In this document: one piece after another, positions 45,704 to 54,472 of the stretch | Numbering within the stretch: position 1 is the first letter of the stretch | How the letters are laid out: the number at the start of each line of letters is the position of its first letter | From: Lachnospiraceae bacterium | Lineage (GTDB): Bacteria; Bacillota; Clostridia; Lachnospirales; Lachnospiraceae | Assembly (NCBI GenBank): GCA_029338735.1 | Contig: JAQYAY010000012.1 | Location: forward strand, 32,924 to 96,923 | Reading direction: 5' to 3' | Length of the DNA: 64,000 nt | Position numbers and translations under genes: made by a program | Notes under the pieces: generated by a model | Databases searched by the model: none | Told to the model about the DNA's origin: nothing | What the model saw: the letters and a program-made list of their open reading frames with translations, nothing else

Positions 45704-45732
45704 ATTTTACCATTATTTACGGGAAAGGTCAA
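45704..45732 (-). promoter_or_regulatory. Promoter of the Pel-like operon (leaderless)
   Basis: Minus strand: -35 TTGACC (45727-45732), a 17-base spacer and -10 TAAAAT (45704-45709), followed by 6 bases and the ATG at 45697. The first two bases of the -35 are the last T residues of the tRNA-Thr terminator. Confidence 0.75.
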
Positions 45733-45755
45733 AAAAAGCGACGCCATAGCGCCGC
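45731..45755 (-). terminator. Terminator of tRNA-Thr
   Basis: GCGGCG and CGTCGC (one G-T pair) around a 6-base loop, followed by seven T on the minus strand. Confidence 0.75.
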
Positions 45756-45761
45756 ATAATC

Positions 45762-45834
45762 AGCTCCGAATCCGACTCGAACGGACGACCCCTTCATTAC
45801 GAGTGAAGTGCACTACCAACTGTGCTATCGGAGC
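45762..45834 (-). tRNA. tRNA-Thr (anticodon CGT)
   Basis: 73 bases. Acceptor arm GCTCCGA/TCGGAGC with discriminator T, D-arm with TTGGTAG, anticodon stem CTTCA/TGAAG around CTCGTAA (anticodon CGT, codon ACG) and T-arm GTCCGTTCGAGTCGGAT. CCA is not encoded. Confidence 0.93.
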
Positions 45835-45845
45835 ATGCGTAGAGT

Positions 45846-45874
45846 ATTATACCGGATTCGCCTTGTTTTTGCAA
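45846..45874 (-). promoter_or_regulatory. Promoter of tRNA-Thr
   Basis: Minus strand: -35 TTGCAA (45869-45874), a 17-base spacer and -10 TATAAT (45846-45851), 11 bases before the tRNA. It overlaps the divergent queH promoter. Confidence 0.8.
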
Positions 45875-45891
45875 CCACTTTTTTGTATAAT
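45863..45891 (+). promoter_or_regulatory. Promoter of queH
   Basis: Plus strand: -35 TTGTTT (45863-45868), a 17-base spacer and -10 TATAAT (45886-45891). Its -35 abuts the tRNA-Thr -35, so the two polymerases compete for overlapping DNA. Confidence 0.65.
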
Positions 45892-45918
45892 AGAGATGTT
45901 TTGTGACTGGAGAAAAGG

Positions 45919-46584
45919 ATGAGACAGGAACCTAAGATCAATTACCAGAAATTATGCGATGATGAAATCGCAGCGATAACTGCACAGAGGGAAGTACCGA
46001 CGCTGCTTTTACACAGTTGCTGCGCTCCATGCAGCTCATACTGCATCGAATACCTGTCGCAGTATTTCAGGGTGACTGTCTTCTACTACAATCCGAATAT
46101 CTACCCAGACAGCGAGTACTATCACAGGGTAAAGGAACAGCAGGAATTCATCAGGAAGTTCCCGACGAAGTATCCTGTCAGCTTCATTGAAGGCGATTTT
46201 GATACAGACAGGTTCTATGCCGCCGCAAAAGGACTAGAGAATGAGCCGGAACGCGGCAAGAGATGTACGAAGTGCTTTGAACTGCGGCTCGGTCAGACAG
46301 CTCAGATGGCCAGGGATAAAGGATCTGACTACTTCACTTCTACCCTAACCATTTCTCCGATGAAGGATGCAGCACTTCTGAACCGCATAGGAGAAGCAAT
46401 GGGTGAGAAGTACGGAGTCAGATGGCTCCACTCAGATTTCAAGAAGAAAAACGGATATCTCCGCAGCTGCCAGATTTCAAAAGAATATGGGATCTACAGG
46501 CAGGACTACTGTGGATGCGTTTTTTCATATAGAGAGCGCCACAGCAATATAGAAGAAAATAAATCATTACAGCTGGCGCAATGA
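45919..46584 (+). CDS. queH: Epoxyqueuosine reductase QueH
   Basis: 221-residue iron-sulfur enzyme for the last step of queuosine formation in tRNA (the non-orthologous replacement of QueG). Cysteine pattern: LLHSCCAPCSSYC (Cys34, 35, 38), RCTKCF (Cys116, 119) and DYCGCVFS (Cys198, 200), with YYNPNIYPDSEY in between. A GGAGAAAAGG site precedes the ATG. argH follows 36 bases later. Confidence 0.9.
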   Translation: MRQEPKINYQKLCDDEIAAITAQREVPTLLLHSCCAPCSSYCIEYLSQYFRVTVFYYNPNIYPDSEYYHRVKEQQEFIRKFPTKYPVSFIEGDFDTDRFYAAAKGLENEPERGKRCTKCFELRLGQTAQMARDKGSDYFTSTLTISPMKDAALLNRIGEAMGEKYGVRWLHSDFKKKNGYLRSCQISKEYGIYRQDYCGCVFSYRERHSNIEENKSLQLAQ

Positions 46585-46620
46585 TGCAGGAATATTTAAA
46601 TAACAGGAGGACTTTTCACA

Positions 46621-48021
46621 ATGGCACAGCTCTGGGGTGGAAGATTTACCAAAGACACAGACAAGCTCGTATATGCATTCAATGCATCAATAGGATTCGA
46701 TCAGCGATTTTTCCATGAAGATGTGGAAGGATCAAGAGCACATGTGAAAATGCTTGCCAGGCAGGGCATCATCTCAAAAGAAGACAAAGATGCCATTCTC
46801 GGCGGACTCGATTCTATAGAGGCAGATGTTGATAACGGCCGTCTCAGGATCACCGATGAATATGAGGATATCCATAGTTTTGTAGAGGCCAATCTGATCA
46901 ACCGTATCGGTGATCCAGGCAAGAAGCTGCATACCGGACGTTCAAGAAATGACCAGGTAGCCCTTGACATGAGGCTCTACACCAGAAAGCAGATTCGTGA
47001 GACAGATGATCTCCTGAAGCATTTCCTCGGAACTATTCTCTCAATCATGCAGAGAAATATAGATACCATCATGCCGGGATTTACCCATCTGCAGAAGGCA
47101 CAGCCTGTGACACTGGCCCATCATCTCGGAGCATACTTCGAGATGTTCCGCAGGGACCGCGAGAGGCTTCATGATATCTATGAGAGAATGAACTACTGCC
47201 CTCTTGGAAGTGGAGCACTTGCAGGAACAACCTATCCGCTCGACCGTGATATGACAGCACAGTCACTCGGCTTCTACGGACCTACCAGGAACTCAATGGA
47301 CGGCGTATCAGACAGAGATTACCTGCTGGAATTTCTCTCGGCATTGTCAATCATCATGATGCATCTGTCCAGATTCTCCGAAGAGATCATACTCTGGAAT
47401 TCTAATGAATACAGATTCATAGAGATCGATGATGCTTTCTCTACAGGCAGTTCGATCATGCCTCAGAAGAAGAACCCCGATATCGCAGAGCTCGTCCGTG
47501 GAAAGACGGGACGTGTCTATGGAGCTCTTGTTCAGCTGCTCACAACCATGAAGGGAATCCCTCTTGCATACAATAAGGATATGCAGGAAGACAAAGAGTT
47601 CTCATTCGATGCAATGGATACCGCCAAGGGCTGCATCCACCTCTTCGACGGAATGCTTGCCACCATTAAGTTCAATAAGGATATCATGGAGCAGTCAGCC
47701 AGACATGGATTCACGAATGCCACAGACGCAGCTGACTATCTCGTAGGAAAGGGAGTTCCGTTCCGTGACGCCCATGGAATCGTAGGAAGAATCGTTCTTG
47801 ACTGCATAGATAAAAAATGTGCTATAGATGATCTCCCACTCGATGAGCTCAGGAAATTCTCTCCGGCATTTGAAGAAGATGTCTATGATGCCATTTCCCT
47901 GAAGACCTGTGTAGACAAACGTCTCACAACAGGAGCTCCTGGCAAGGCAGCCATGGAAGAGGAGATAGCCCAGTGTATCAAATACCTCGAAGAATCAGAT
48001 GACCTGATCGACAGAGCATAA
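46621..48021 (+). CDS. argH: Argininosuccinate lyase
   Basis: 466-residue enzyme of the fumarase/aspartase superfamily that splits argininosuccinate into arginine and fumarate. Start LWGGRFTKDTDKLV, HTGRSRNDQVA and signature GSSIMPQKKNPDIAEL are diagnostic. An AGGAGG site is present. argG is not in the window. It is followed by a terminator. Confidence 0.97.
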   Translation: MAQLWGGRFTKDTDKLVYAFNASIGFDQRFFHEDVEGSRAHVKMLARQGIISKEDKDAILGGLDSIEADVDNGRLRITDEYEDIHSFVEANLINRIGDPGKKLHTGRSRNDQVALDMRLYTRKQIRETDDLLKHFLGTILSIMQRNIDTIMPGFTHLQKAQPVTLAHHLGAYFEMFRRDRERLHDIYERMNYCPLGSGALAGTTYPLDRDMTAQSLGFYGPTRNSMDGVSDRDYLLEFLSALSIIMMHLSRFSEEIILWNSNEYRFIEIDDAFSTGSSIMPQKKNPDIAELVRGKTGRVYGALVQLLTTMKGIPLAYNKDMQEDKEFSFDAMDTAKGCIHLFDGMLATIKFNKDIMEQSARHGFTNATDAADYLVGKGVPFRDAHGIVGRIVLDCIDKKCAIDDLPLDELRKFSPAFEEDVYDAISLKTCVDKRLTTGAPGKAAMEEEIAQCIKYLEESDDLIDRA

Positions 48022-48037
48022 AATGAGCATAAAAATT

Positions 48038-48077
48038 GGCTGTGAAGAAATCAATCTCCACAGCCTGTTATTTTTTT
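48038..48077 (+). terminator. Terminator of argH
   Basis: GGCTGTG (48038-48044) and CACAGCC (48059-48065) with a partly paired 14-base loop, then TGTTA and seven T. It abuts the end of the convergent symporter gene. Confidence 0.7.
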
Positions 48078-49503
48078 ACTTTGCTTTTATCTCTGGTCCA
48101 CTATGTAACACATCGAAGTATCTCTTCGTCTCCTTGGCACAGACGCCTGACAGAGCCAGCAGTCCGATGATATTCGGGATCGCCATGAGTCCGTTGAAAA
48201 TATCTGCCAGAGTCCATACGAATGATACAGTCATGTATGGTCCTATGAATACACAGAAGATATACAGCCATCTGTATGCACGAATGACCTTCGGCTTTTC
48301 TCCTACGAGGTACTCGAGACATCTCTCACTGTAATAGTCCCATCCAAGGATAGTAGTCGATGCGAAGAATACGAGGCAGATCATCAGGATGAATGAAGCA
48401 ACCACAGACGGGAACGGAAGTCCCTCAGTAAATGCATGGTTTGTGACGTTCACACCCTCAAGGCCGATATTCCATGATCCCGTCATGATGATTGAAAGAC
48501 CTGTCATCGAGCAGACAATGATGGTATCGATGAAGGTTCCAAGCATTGAAATGACTCCCTGCTCAGACGGATAGTCTGTAACGGCTGCGGCTGCAGCAAT
48601 AGGAGCAGAACCGAGTCCGGCCTCATTTGAGAAGATTCCTCTTGCAATACCGTTCCTCATAGAAGCAATAATGGCTCCAAGCATTCCGCCGGCCATAGCC
48701 CTGATTCCGAATGCTCCCTCGAAGATCTGAACAAATGCACCAGGAAGCTTATCAAGATTTGTAAAAATAAGAATCAGAACAGTTCCAACATAAAGGATTG
48801 CCATGAAAGGAACTATCTTCTCAGCAACAGCTGAGATTCTCCTGAGTCCGCCAATGATTACAAGAGCGATGCAGATTGTAAGAACAATACCTGCGATCAC
48901 AACTGCGATTGATGTCTGCTGACCAAGAATACTGACTGTGAACTTCTCTTCAGGATCGAAGAAATTCTTCACGGCACTTGTGATACCGTTGATCTGTGTA
49001 AAGGTTCCGATACCCATGAGACCTACGCACACTCCGAAGAATGCGAAGATCTTGGCGAGCCATTTCCACTTTTCTCCCATTCCTTTCTCAATATAGTAGA
49101 AAGGTCCTCCGATGATATGGCCATCCTTGCCCTGCTGTCTGTAATGAACAGCGAGTGTACACTCTGCATACTTAGTAGCCGTACCAAAGATAGCTGCAAG
49201 CCACATCCAGAACATGGCACCCGGACCGCCGGCCACAATGGCAGTTGCTACTCCGACGATATTTCCGGTGCCGATAGTAGCTGATAGTGCGGTACAGAGA
49301 GCCGCGAATCCGCTGACCTCACCTTTCTTGTCTGACTTCTGGTCTTTTGAGAACAGGTTCTTAAAACCCTGCCCGAATCCCCTGAACTGGATTCCGTGAA
49401 GTCTGATCGTAAGGAAAATTCCGCTTCCGAGAATAAAGATCATCAGCGGAACACCCCATACACAGTTGTCTACTTTACCTAGAAATTCAGTAAACTCCTT
49501 CAT
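48076..49503 (-). CDS. Alanine/glycine:cation symporter (AGCS family)
   Basis: 475-residue Na+- or H+-coupled amino acid carrier with about eleven membrane segments. AGCS signatures: GTGNIVGVATAIVAGGPGAM (in part), NEAGLGSAPIAAAAAVTDYP (in part) and FIDTIIVCSMTGL. It is monocistronic. The promoter is probably on the left arm of the palindrome at 49547-49579, about 44 bases upstream. Confidence 0.94.
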   Translation of the reverse strand: MKEFTEFLGKVDNCVWGVPLMIFILGSGIFLTIRLHGIQFRGFGQGFKNLFSKDQKSDKKGEVSGFAALCTALSATIGTGNIVGVATAIVAGGPGAMFWMWLAAIFGTATKYAECTLAVHYRQQGKDGHIIGGPFYYIEKGMGEKWKWLAKIFAFFGVCVGLMGIGTFTQINGITSAVKNFFDPEEKFTVSILGQQTSIAVVIAGIVLTICIALVIIGGLRRISAVAEKIVPFMAILYVGTVLILIFTNLDKLPGAFVQIFEGAFGIRAMAGGMLGAIIASMRNGIARGIFSNEAGLGSAPIAAAAAVTDYPSEQGVISMLGTFIDTIIVCSMTGLSIIMTGSWNIGLEGVNVTNHAFTEGLPFPSVVASFILMICLVFFASTTILGWDYYSERCLEYLVGEKPKVIRAYRWLYIFCVFIGPYMTVSFVWTLADIFNGLMAIPNIIGLLALSGVCAKETKRYFDVLHSGPEIKAK

Positions 49504-49546
49504 TTGTACTCCTTTTTCTTTTTCCTGATCAATAAAAACTTCATTA

Positions 49547-49579
49547 ATTCTACCATAAAAGTATTTTTTATGGTAGAAT
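49547..49579. promoter_or_regulatory. 14-bp perfect inverted repeat with mirrored -10 boxes
   Basis: Arms ATTCTACCATAAAA (49547-49560) and TTTTATGGTAGAAT (49566-49579) with a GTATT spacer, between divergent genes. The outer ends read TAGAAT in both directions, so each arm carries a -10-like hexamer. It looks like a shared operator for the symporter and SGNH genes, or two back-to-back promoters. Confidence 0.6.
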
Positions 49580-49586
49580 GTATATC

Positions 49587-51344
49587 ATGAAAAACAAAAA
49601 AGAAATATTAAGAGGGACAATCATCGTGATGATGGCTCTCTTATTTTTTTCAATAAAGGCAGATGCTGACGAACTGGACGCGCCGAAGCTGCTGGGACTG
49701 TACACCCAGACCCGCGATAATGGCTACACTGCAAGGCTCACCTTCGAAGCCACTCCTGGCAATACCTGCTATATCTACAGAAAGCCTGCAGGAGGCCACT
49801 ACAGACGCATCGGGAGAGTGATCGCAGATGACGATGTGACGAGCTACACCGACAGATCCGTTCCTGCAGGATCAGACTATATCTATACTGTCAGACAGCG
49901 TGGAGCCGGTATCTACAACAACAGACTCAGCAGATATGACCATGACGGCCTGCGCACGATCAGAGGCAGGACATCCGTCACCACAAAGGTCGGAAATCTC
50001 GACACCCGCATCAGATGGCGTCAGGTAAAGGGTGCTGACGGTTACCGCATCTACAGGAAAATGGAAAATGGTCATTTCGAATACATCGGATTTGCGAATG
50101 CCAATACGACTACATTTACAGATGTGTACAGCAGGACATTTTCATGGCTTGAGAAAAAACAGTACTTAAGCTATGACTGCTATCTCGACACTTCATCACA
50201 TACGGTAAGCTATGCGGTCAGGGCCACTCTTCGCAGTATTGATTTCGACAAGATATCCCTGTCGCCATACGATAAGGACGGATACTACAGGCTCAATGCC
50301 CCTGTGATCGTCAAGTTCGATAATGAAGACCTGAGTCATGGTATTTTAAGCTTTACAAGCGTGCCATATGCGAATCTGTACCTGGTACAGCTGAAATATA
50401 AAGAGAATGGAAAGACAAAATACTATTCATATGCATCAGTCTATAGGACACACGAAGCATATATTGACTGCAGGGTCCCTATCAGAAAGGGATATGACTA
50501 CTGCGTAACTGCATATGCTGAAAGGAATGGAAAGACAATCTCTGCACGCAGCGGGACATTTACACTGAAATACAGGAATTATTCTGCACACAATATACTG
50601 TATATCGGCGATTCGATCACCTATGGCAGCCCCTACAAGACTGATCTGAACAGGTACATCTTTTCCTATCCATGGAGAGTCATGCAGCTCACCTGTTCCA
50701 ACTACTATAATGCCGCGATCCCAGGTGCGACAATGGCCTACAGCGCTGTAAGTTCTGCGCCATTCCACAGGTACAGAATCGTAAAGGATGTAGTGCCGCG
50801 CATCGCCATGGGAAATACCCCGAATGCACCTGTCGGTCTTCTTGAGCCTAATAAAAAGACTTTTGACTACTTCGATACGATTATTATTTTTGCAGGGACA
50901 AATGATTATACTGATATCATCCCTATAGGTGATATCAATTCACGTGATGAGATGACCTACTGCGGTGCCCTGAATCAGACACTCTCGCAGATTTCTAAAG
51001 CCAATGATAAGAGAGTAAAGGCCGGAAAGACACCTATAAAGATCGTAATGCCTGATCTGATGTATTCTGACAGATGTACGAGCTTTGAGCACAGACAGAG
51101 CCGCTTTGCCACAAAGAACGCAATCGGATACACTCTGAAATCGTACAACAGTGCCAAGAATAATATAATAAGAAAATACAGGAAACTGGGGCTTAAGGTA
51201 TATCGTTTCAGGACAGCATCATTCGTGAATGAGAAGAACTGTCCATATACGACTGCAGACAATCTGCATATGACAAAATATACATATGCAAAAATGGGTA
51301 ATGCCCTGACCCGCTACCTGGTAAATACAGTATGGCATGACTGA
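49587..51344 (+). CDS. Secreted SGNH/GDSL hydrolase with Fn3-like N-terminal domains
   Basis: 585 residues from the ATG at 49587 (another in-frame ATG at 49578 lies in the -10). A signal peptide (about 8-27) is followed by Fn3-like beta domains (about 32-115, 120-230 and 230-325) with repeated YIYRKP / YRIYRK cores, then an SGNH hydrolase: block I YIGDSITYGS (Ser), block III FAGTNDYTD (Asn) and block V DNLHMTKYTY (Asp-x-x-His). It probably removes or transfers acyl groups on envelope polysaccharides (inference), matching the O-acetylation operon next to it. No Shine-Dalgarno; TAGAAT ends 7 bases before the ATG (leaderless candidate). Confidence 0.82.
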   Translation: MKNKKEILRGTIIVMMALLFFSIKADADELDAPKLLGLYTQTRDNGYTARLTFEATPGNTCYIYRKPAGGHYRRIGRVIADDDVTSYTDRSVPAGSDYIYTVRQRGAGIYNNRLSRYDHDGLRTIRGRTSVTTKVGNLDTRIRWRQVKGADGYRIYRKMENGHFEYIGFANANTTTFTDVYSRTFSWLEKKQYLSYDCYLDTSSHTVSYAVRATLRSIDFDKISLSPYDKDGYYRLNAPVIVKFDNEDLSHGILSFTSVPYANLYLVQLKYKENGKTKYYSYASVYRTHEAYIDCRVPIRKGYDYCVTAYAERNGKTISARSGTFTLKYRNYSAHNILYIGDSITYGSPYKTDLNRYIFSYPWRVMQLTCSNYYNAAIPGATMAYSAVSSAPFHRYRIVKDVVPRIAMGNTPNAPVGLLEPNKKTFDYFDTIIIFAGTNDYTDIIPIGDINSRDEMTYCGALNQTLSQISKANDKRVKAGKTPIKIVMPDLMYSDRCTSFEHRQSRFATKNAIGYTLKSYNSAKNNIIRKYRKLGLKVYRFRTASFVNEKNCPYTTADNLHMTKYTYAKMGNALTRYLVNTVWHD

Positions 51345-51347
51345 TAC

Positions 51348-52502
51348 TCACTTCAGCAGCTGTGCAAATCTGGTCTCCGTAGCATAATCCAGTGTCTCAT
51401 ACCACACTACGACCCTGTCCGGATCCTGATTCTTTACTTCATTCAGCAGTGAATCACCGCCATAGTATCTGAGATCTATCATGACGATCTTCTTGTAGCT
51501 GCCGATCAGATAAGGCACTGCAGAATTTGCAAATGAGTCCTTGATCATCAGAAGTGTCGGGCCATCCTGCACATCTTCATTCGTGATCACAGCCAGTCCA
51601 TGGTTTCCACCCATATATACGCTGTACTTGTCCGATGTAAACATATATTCAGGCTCGTACAGGCTCTTCGAGCTGCTGATAGCTCCAAGCCGTCCGTCAA
51701 AGCCATAATCATACCTGATCGATACATCAGGCAGATGAGACGGCATTGTCATCCGGTCAGTCTTTGCGATATAAAGAGGTGCCTTCCTGTAGAGGCTGCC
51801 ATGGAAATTATCACCCACCGTGACAGGATCATAATAATCTATATCCAAGAGGTCAATACCTCTCGATCTCTGATAATCCCTTGCCGCCAGGTATGCGCCA
51901 CGGTAGTTGTAATGATGGTCCGTATAAAAATACCTGTCTTCCCCGCCATTCATGAAGCCCTCAATGGAGATGAGAGACATATTGTCATCATTTCTGATCT
52001 GTTTCCAGACTTCCCTGCGGATTGCTACATCATTGATATATGGTGCAAATACCGGAAGCTTCTGTGGCTCTGCGGCACCCTTGGGAGGAATAATGCAGAT
52101 GTCTACATGCCTGCCTGATTCCTCGGAGAAGCGCTTTAAGATCCTTGTATTGAGTGACACTCTCGAAGCGTTATAGTCATTATCTGTCTCCATTTTGACA
52201 TAGGTTCCGTCATTATCGAAATATGTGCCATTTCTGTCCTGTCTGCCAAAGGCTGCATCCAGAAATATTGATATCCTGACGGATGAATTCCTGATCAGCG
52301 ACTGGTCCTTGAGACCATTTTCCATCTGGTCCTGGTAGCTACCGTTGAGTATCTTCTTCATCGAAAAATGCGGCAGCGTGACGAGCTTCCTGTTCTCCAT
52401 GTCGGAGACACGTATAGGCGCATGTCCAACAGAGAACAGACTCACTATCAGAAGTATCACAAAAAATATTACTATGTAAAAAATATTATTCGTCTTCTTC
52501 AT
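51348..52502 (-). CDS. DHHW/AlgJ-like protein of polysaccharide acetylation
   Basis: 384 residues, membrane-anchored by an N-terminal segment (about 7-25). The YTDHHYNYRGAYLAA segment is the DHHW/AlgX-AlgJ-type SGNH motif, with ENRKLVTLP and DHYN-like acidic residues, and LLMIKDSFANSAVPYL carries the probable nucleophile Ser. Such proteins work with an MBOAT partner to acetylate exopolysaccharides. The MBOAT gene ends 3 bases upstream of its start, the typical pair. Converges with the SGNH gene. Confidence 0.85.
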   Translation of the reverse strand: MKKTNNIFYIVIFFVILLIVSLFSVGHAPIRVSDMENRKLVTLPHFSMKKILNGSYQDQMENGLKDQSLIRNSSVRISIFLDAAFGRQDRNGTYFDNDGTYVKMETDNDYNASRVSLNTRILKRFSEESGRHVDICIIPPKGAAEPQKLPVFAPYINDVAIRREVWKQIRNDDNMSLISIEGFMNGGEDRYFYTDHHYNYRGAYLAARDYQRSRGIDLLDIDYYDPVTVGDNFHGSLYRKAPLYIAKTDRMTMPSHLPDVSIRYDYGFDGRLGAISSSKSLYEPEYMFTSDKYSVYMGGNHGLAVITNEDVQDGPTLLMIKDSFANSAVPYLIGSYKKIVMIDLRYYGGDSLLNEVKNQDPDRVVVWYETLDYATETRFAQLLK

Positions 52503-52505
52503 AAG

Positions 52506-53969
52506 CTAGAACCTGAAATATAGGAACGGGTTGAACCCGGCCGACACCAGAATTATGATTGACAGAGTAATGAGGATGAATGACAGCAGCATCTGCAGAT
52601 CAGAGATCTGTCCCTGGCCATGCCTCTTAGAATGAGCATCAATCTTCGCAAACCATCTGTGTGGAAGTGAAGTAGCACCGATGATTCCCACAATCATGAC
52701 CGCAGCAGAACCCCTCAGGGCATATAGAGTCGAGTACAGTCCGGATGCATTGCCACCTGCTGCGCTGAAGCCTGCTGCCCATGCTGATGGAGAAAACAGC
52801 TTCTCAATATACATCCATGCTTCACTGATATCCGTATGAGAAAAAAGTATCCATCCGATCATCACAAGAACCATTGTGACAAGCACTCTGATAAATGACA
52901 GTCTCTGGGGCAGCTTCGTAAAGACGCGGAGCATGAATATTTTTTCAATGAAAAGCAGTACAAAATAATACAGTCCCCAAAGAACGAAATTCCATGAAGC
53001 GCCATGCCAGAGACCTGTCAGCGACCACACGATCAGCAGATTGAGAATCTGTCTGGCAAGCCCTCGCCTGTTGCCTCCGAGAGGAATGTAGAGATATTCC
53101 CTGAACCATGAACCGAGAGTCATGTGCCAGCGTCTCCAGAACTCTGTGATGCTCTTACTCTCATATGGATGATCGAAGTTCTCCGGGAAATGGAATCCGA
53201 ACATCCTTCCAAGACCTATCGCCATATCGGAATATCCAGAGAAATCAAAGTATATCTGAATGGAATAGACTATTGCGGAAATAAGAACGAGCGGACCGGT
53301 CAGATTGTCATCATGTGTCGCTATGACATAATTGTATATCTCGCCTGCCTTATTCGCGATCAGGACCTTCTTCGCAAGTCCAATTGAAAAGCGGTAAATA
53401 CCCAGAGCTATATCAGATGCGTTCTCATGACGCTTGTCCACCTCAGCAGCGATATCCCTGTATCTCACGATAGGACCGGCAATCAGCTGTGGGAACAGGC
53501 AGACATACATACCGAAACTGATGATGTTTTTCTGAGCATGTAGCTCGCCCCTGTATACATCTATCGTATATGACATCGTCTGAAAAGTATAAAAAGATAT
53601 ACCTATTGGAAGCGCTATATTTAAAAGGCCGATTGATGAACCAGTGATATGATTGATACTTGAAATAAAGAAATCCGTGTACTTGAAAAAGCCGAGAATC
53701 GACAGATTCCCGACTATTGAGACAACAAGCACCGTCTTCATTGCCCTCTGACGCTCCTGTGCCCTGAAATGCTCTATCAGCCTTCCATTCACATAGTCAA
53801 AGACTGTTGAAAAGAGCATGATAAAAATATATACCGGCTCACCCCAGGCATAAAAGGCCAGGGATGCGATGAAGAGAAAGAGATTGCGGAATTTCCCCGG
53901 GCAGATATAGTATATGATAAATACTGCCGGAAGGAAGATGCACAAAAAAACCATGCTTGAAAAAACCAT
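52506..53969 (-). CDS. MBOAT-family O-acyltransferase (AlgI-like)
   Basis: 487-residue membrane protein with about eleven segments. Motifs: SITEFWRRWHMTLGSWFREYL and the catalytic His in TGLWHGASWNFVLWG (both shown in part). AlgI/PatA-type MBOATs move acyl groups across the membrane to an extracellular acceptor. It is third in a four-gene operon with transglutaminase, DUF4358 lipoprotein and DHHW protein; AGGAGA site. Candidate acceptors are the Pel-like polymer or another wall polymer (inference). Confidence 0.93.
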   Translation of the reverse strand: MVFSSMVFLCIFLPAVFIIYYICPGKFRNLFLFIASLAFYAWGEPVYIFIMLFSTVFDYVNGRLIEHFRAQERQRAMKTVLVVSIVGNLSILGFFKYTDFFISSINHITGSSIGLLNIALPIGISFYTFQTMSYTIDVYRGELHAQKNIISFGMYVCLFPQLIAGPIVRYRDIAAEVDKRHENASDIALGIYRFSIGLAKKVLIANKAGEIYNYVIATHDDNLTGPLVLISAIVYSIQIYFDFSGYSDMAIGLGRMFGFHFPENFDHPYESKSITEFWRRWHMTLGSWFREYLYIPLGGNRRGLARQILNLLIVWSLTGLWHGASWNFVLWGLYYFVLLFIEKIFMLRVFTKLPQRLSFIRVLVTMVLVMIGWILFSHTDISEAWMYIEKLFSPSAWAAGFSAAGGNASGLYSTLYALRGSAAVMIVGIIGATSLPHRWFAKIDAHSKRHGQGQISDLQMLLSFILITLSIIILVSAGFNPFLYFRF

Positions 53970-53979
53970 TGCAGATCTC

Positions 53980-54462
53980 CTACTTCAAAGCCGCCTTAAA
54001 ACTCTTCTCAAGCTCTGCAGCACCCTTGCCGATGAAAAGGCCTACAGTACCATTCTCCTGAGTCATGATATAGTTCTGCACCATCTCCACCTGATCGGGC
54101 GAATACTCCTGCATCGTACCCTCTCTCGTCTTCACATGATTCTTGAGTGCAGACATCAGATCTGCAGTGTTATCACTGTCCTTTAATGAGACAACAGCTA
54201 TCTCAGGAGCAGTACCATCTGCCGAGTATGCATAATAGAATGAGCTGATCTTGTCATAATCGAAATCACACAGAGTAGTAAAATTGATATCAGCATCCTT
54301 CTCAGATGAATCAATGGTCTTCATAGCTGGATATCCCGATGCAGACTCCATCACCTTCTTACCGACATAAACTGCATCTGCGGCCTTCGAAGAACCACCA
54401 CAGGCCGCAAGACAGCAGACTGTCAGTAGGCATATTAAAAAAACTGAAATGACTTTTTTCAT
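53980..54462 (-). CDS. DUF4358 lipoprotein
   Basis: 160 residues from the ATG at 54462 (GAGAGG site). Signal peptide with lipobox CLAAC, then a domain of the DUF4358 family: ISSFYYAYSADGTAPEIAVV, a helix LMSALKNHVKTREGTM and a final NGTVGLFIGKGAAELEKSF. DUF4358 proteins are common lipoproteins beside MBOAT/DHHW genes in Clostridia; function unknown. Second in the operon. Confidence 0.85.
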   Translation of the reverse strand: MKKVISVFLICLLTVCCLAACGGSSKAADAVYVGKKVMESASGYPAMKTIDSSEKDADINFTTLCDFDYDKISSFYYAYSADGTAPEIAVVSLKDSDNTADLMSALKNHVKTREGTMQEYSPDQVEMVQNYIMTQENGTVGLFIGKGAAELEKSFKAALK

Positions 54463-54472
54463 ATCACACCTC

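Noticed and set aside
45398..45922. A 174-codon plus-strand frame covering the GT2 start and tRNA-Thr
   Set aside because: Overlaps a recognised glycosyltransferase, a tRNA and promoters.
51348..51600. Horizontal transfer or mobile element at the polysaccharide regions
   Set aside because: No transposase, integrase, terminal repeats or tRNA-end duplication; tRNA-Thr at 45762 is intact with no second 3' end copy noticed.
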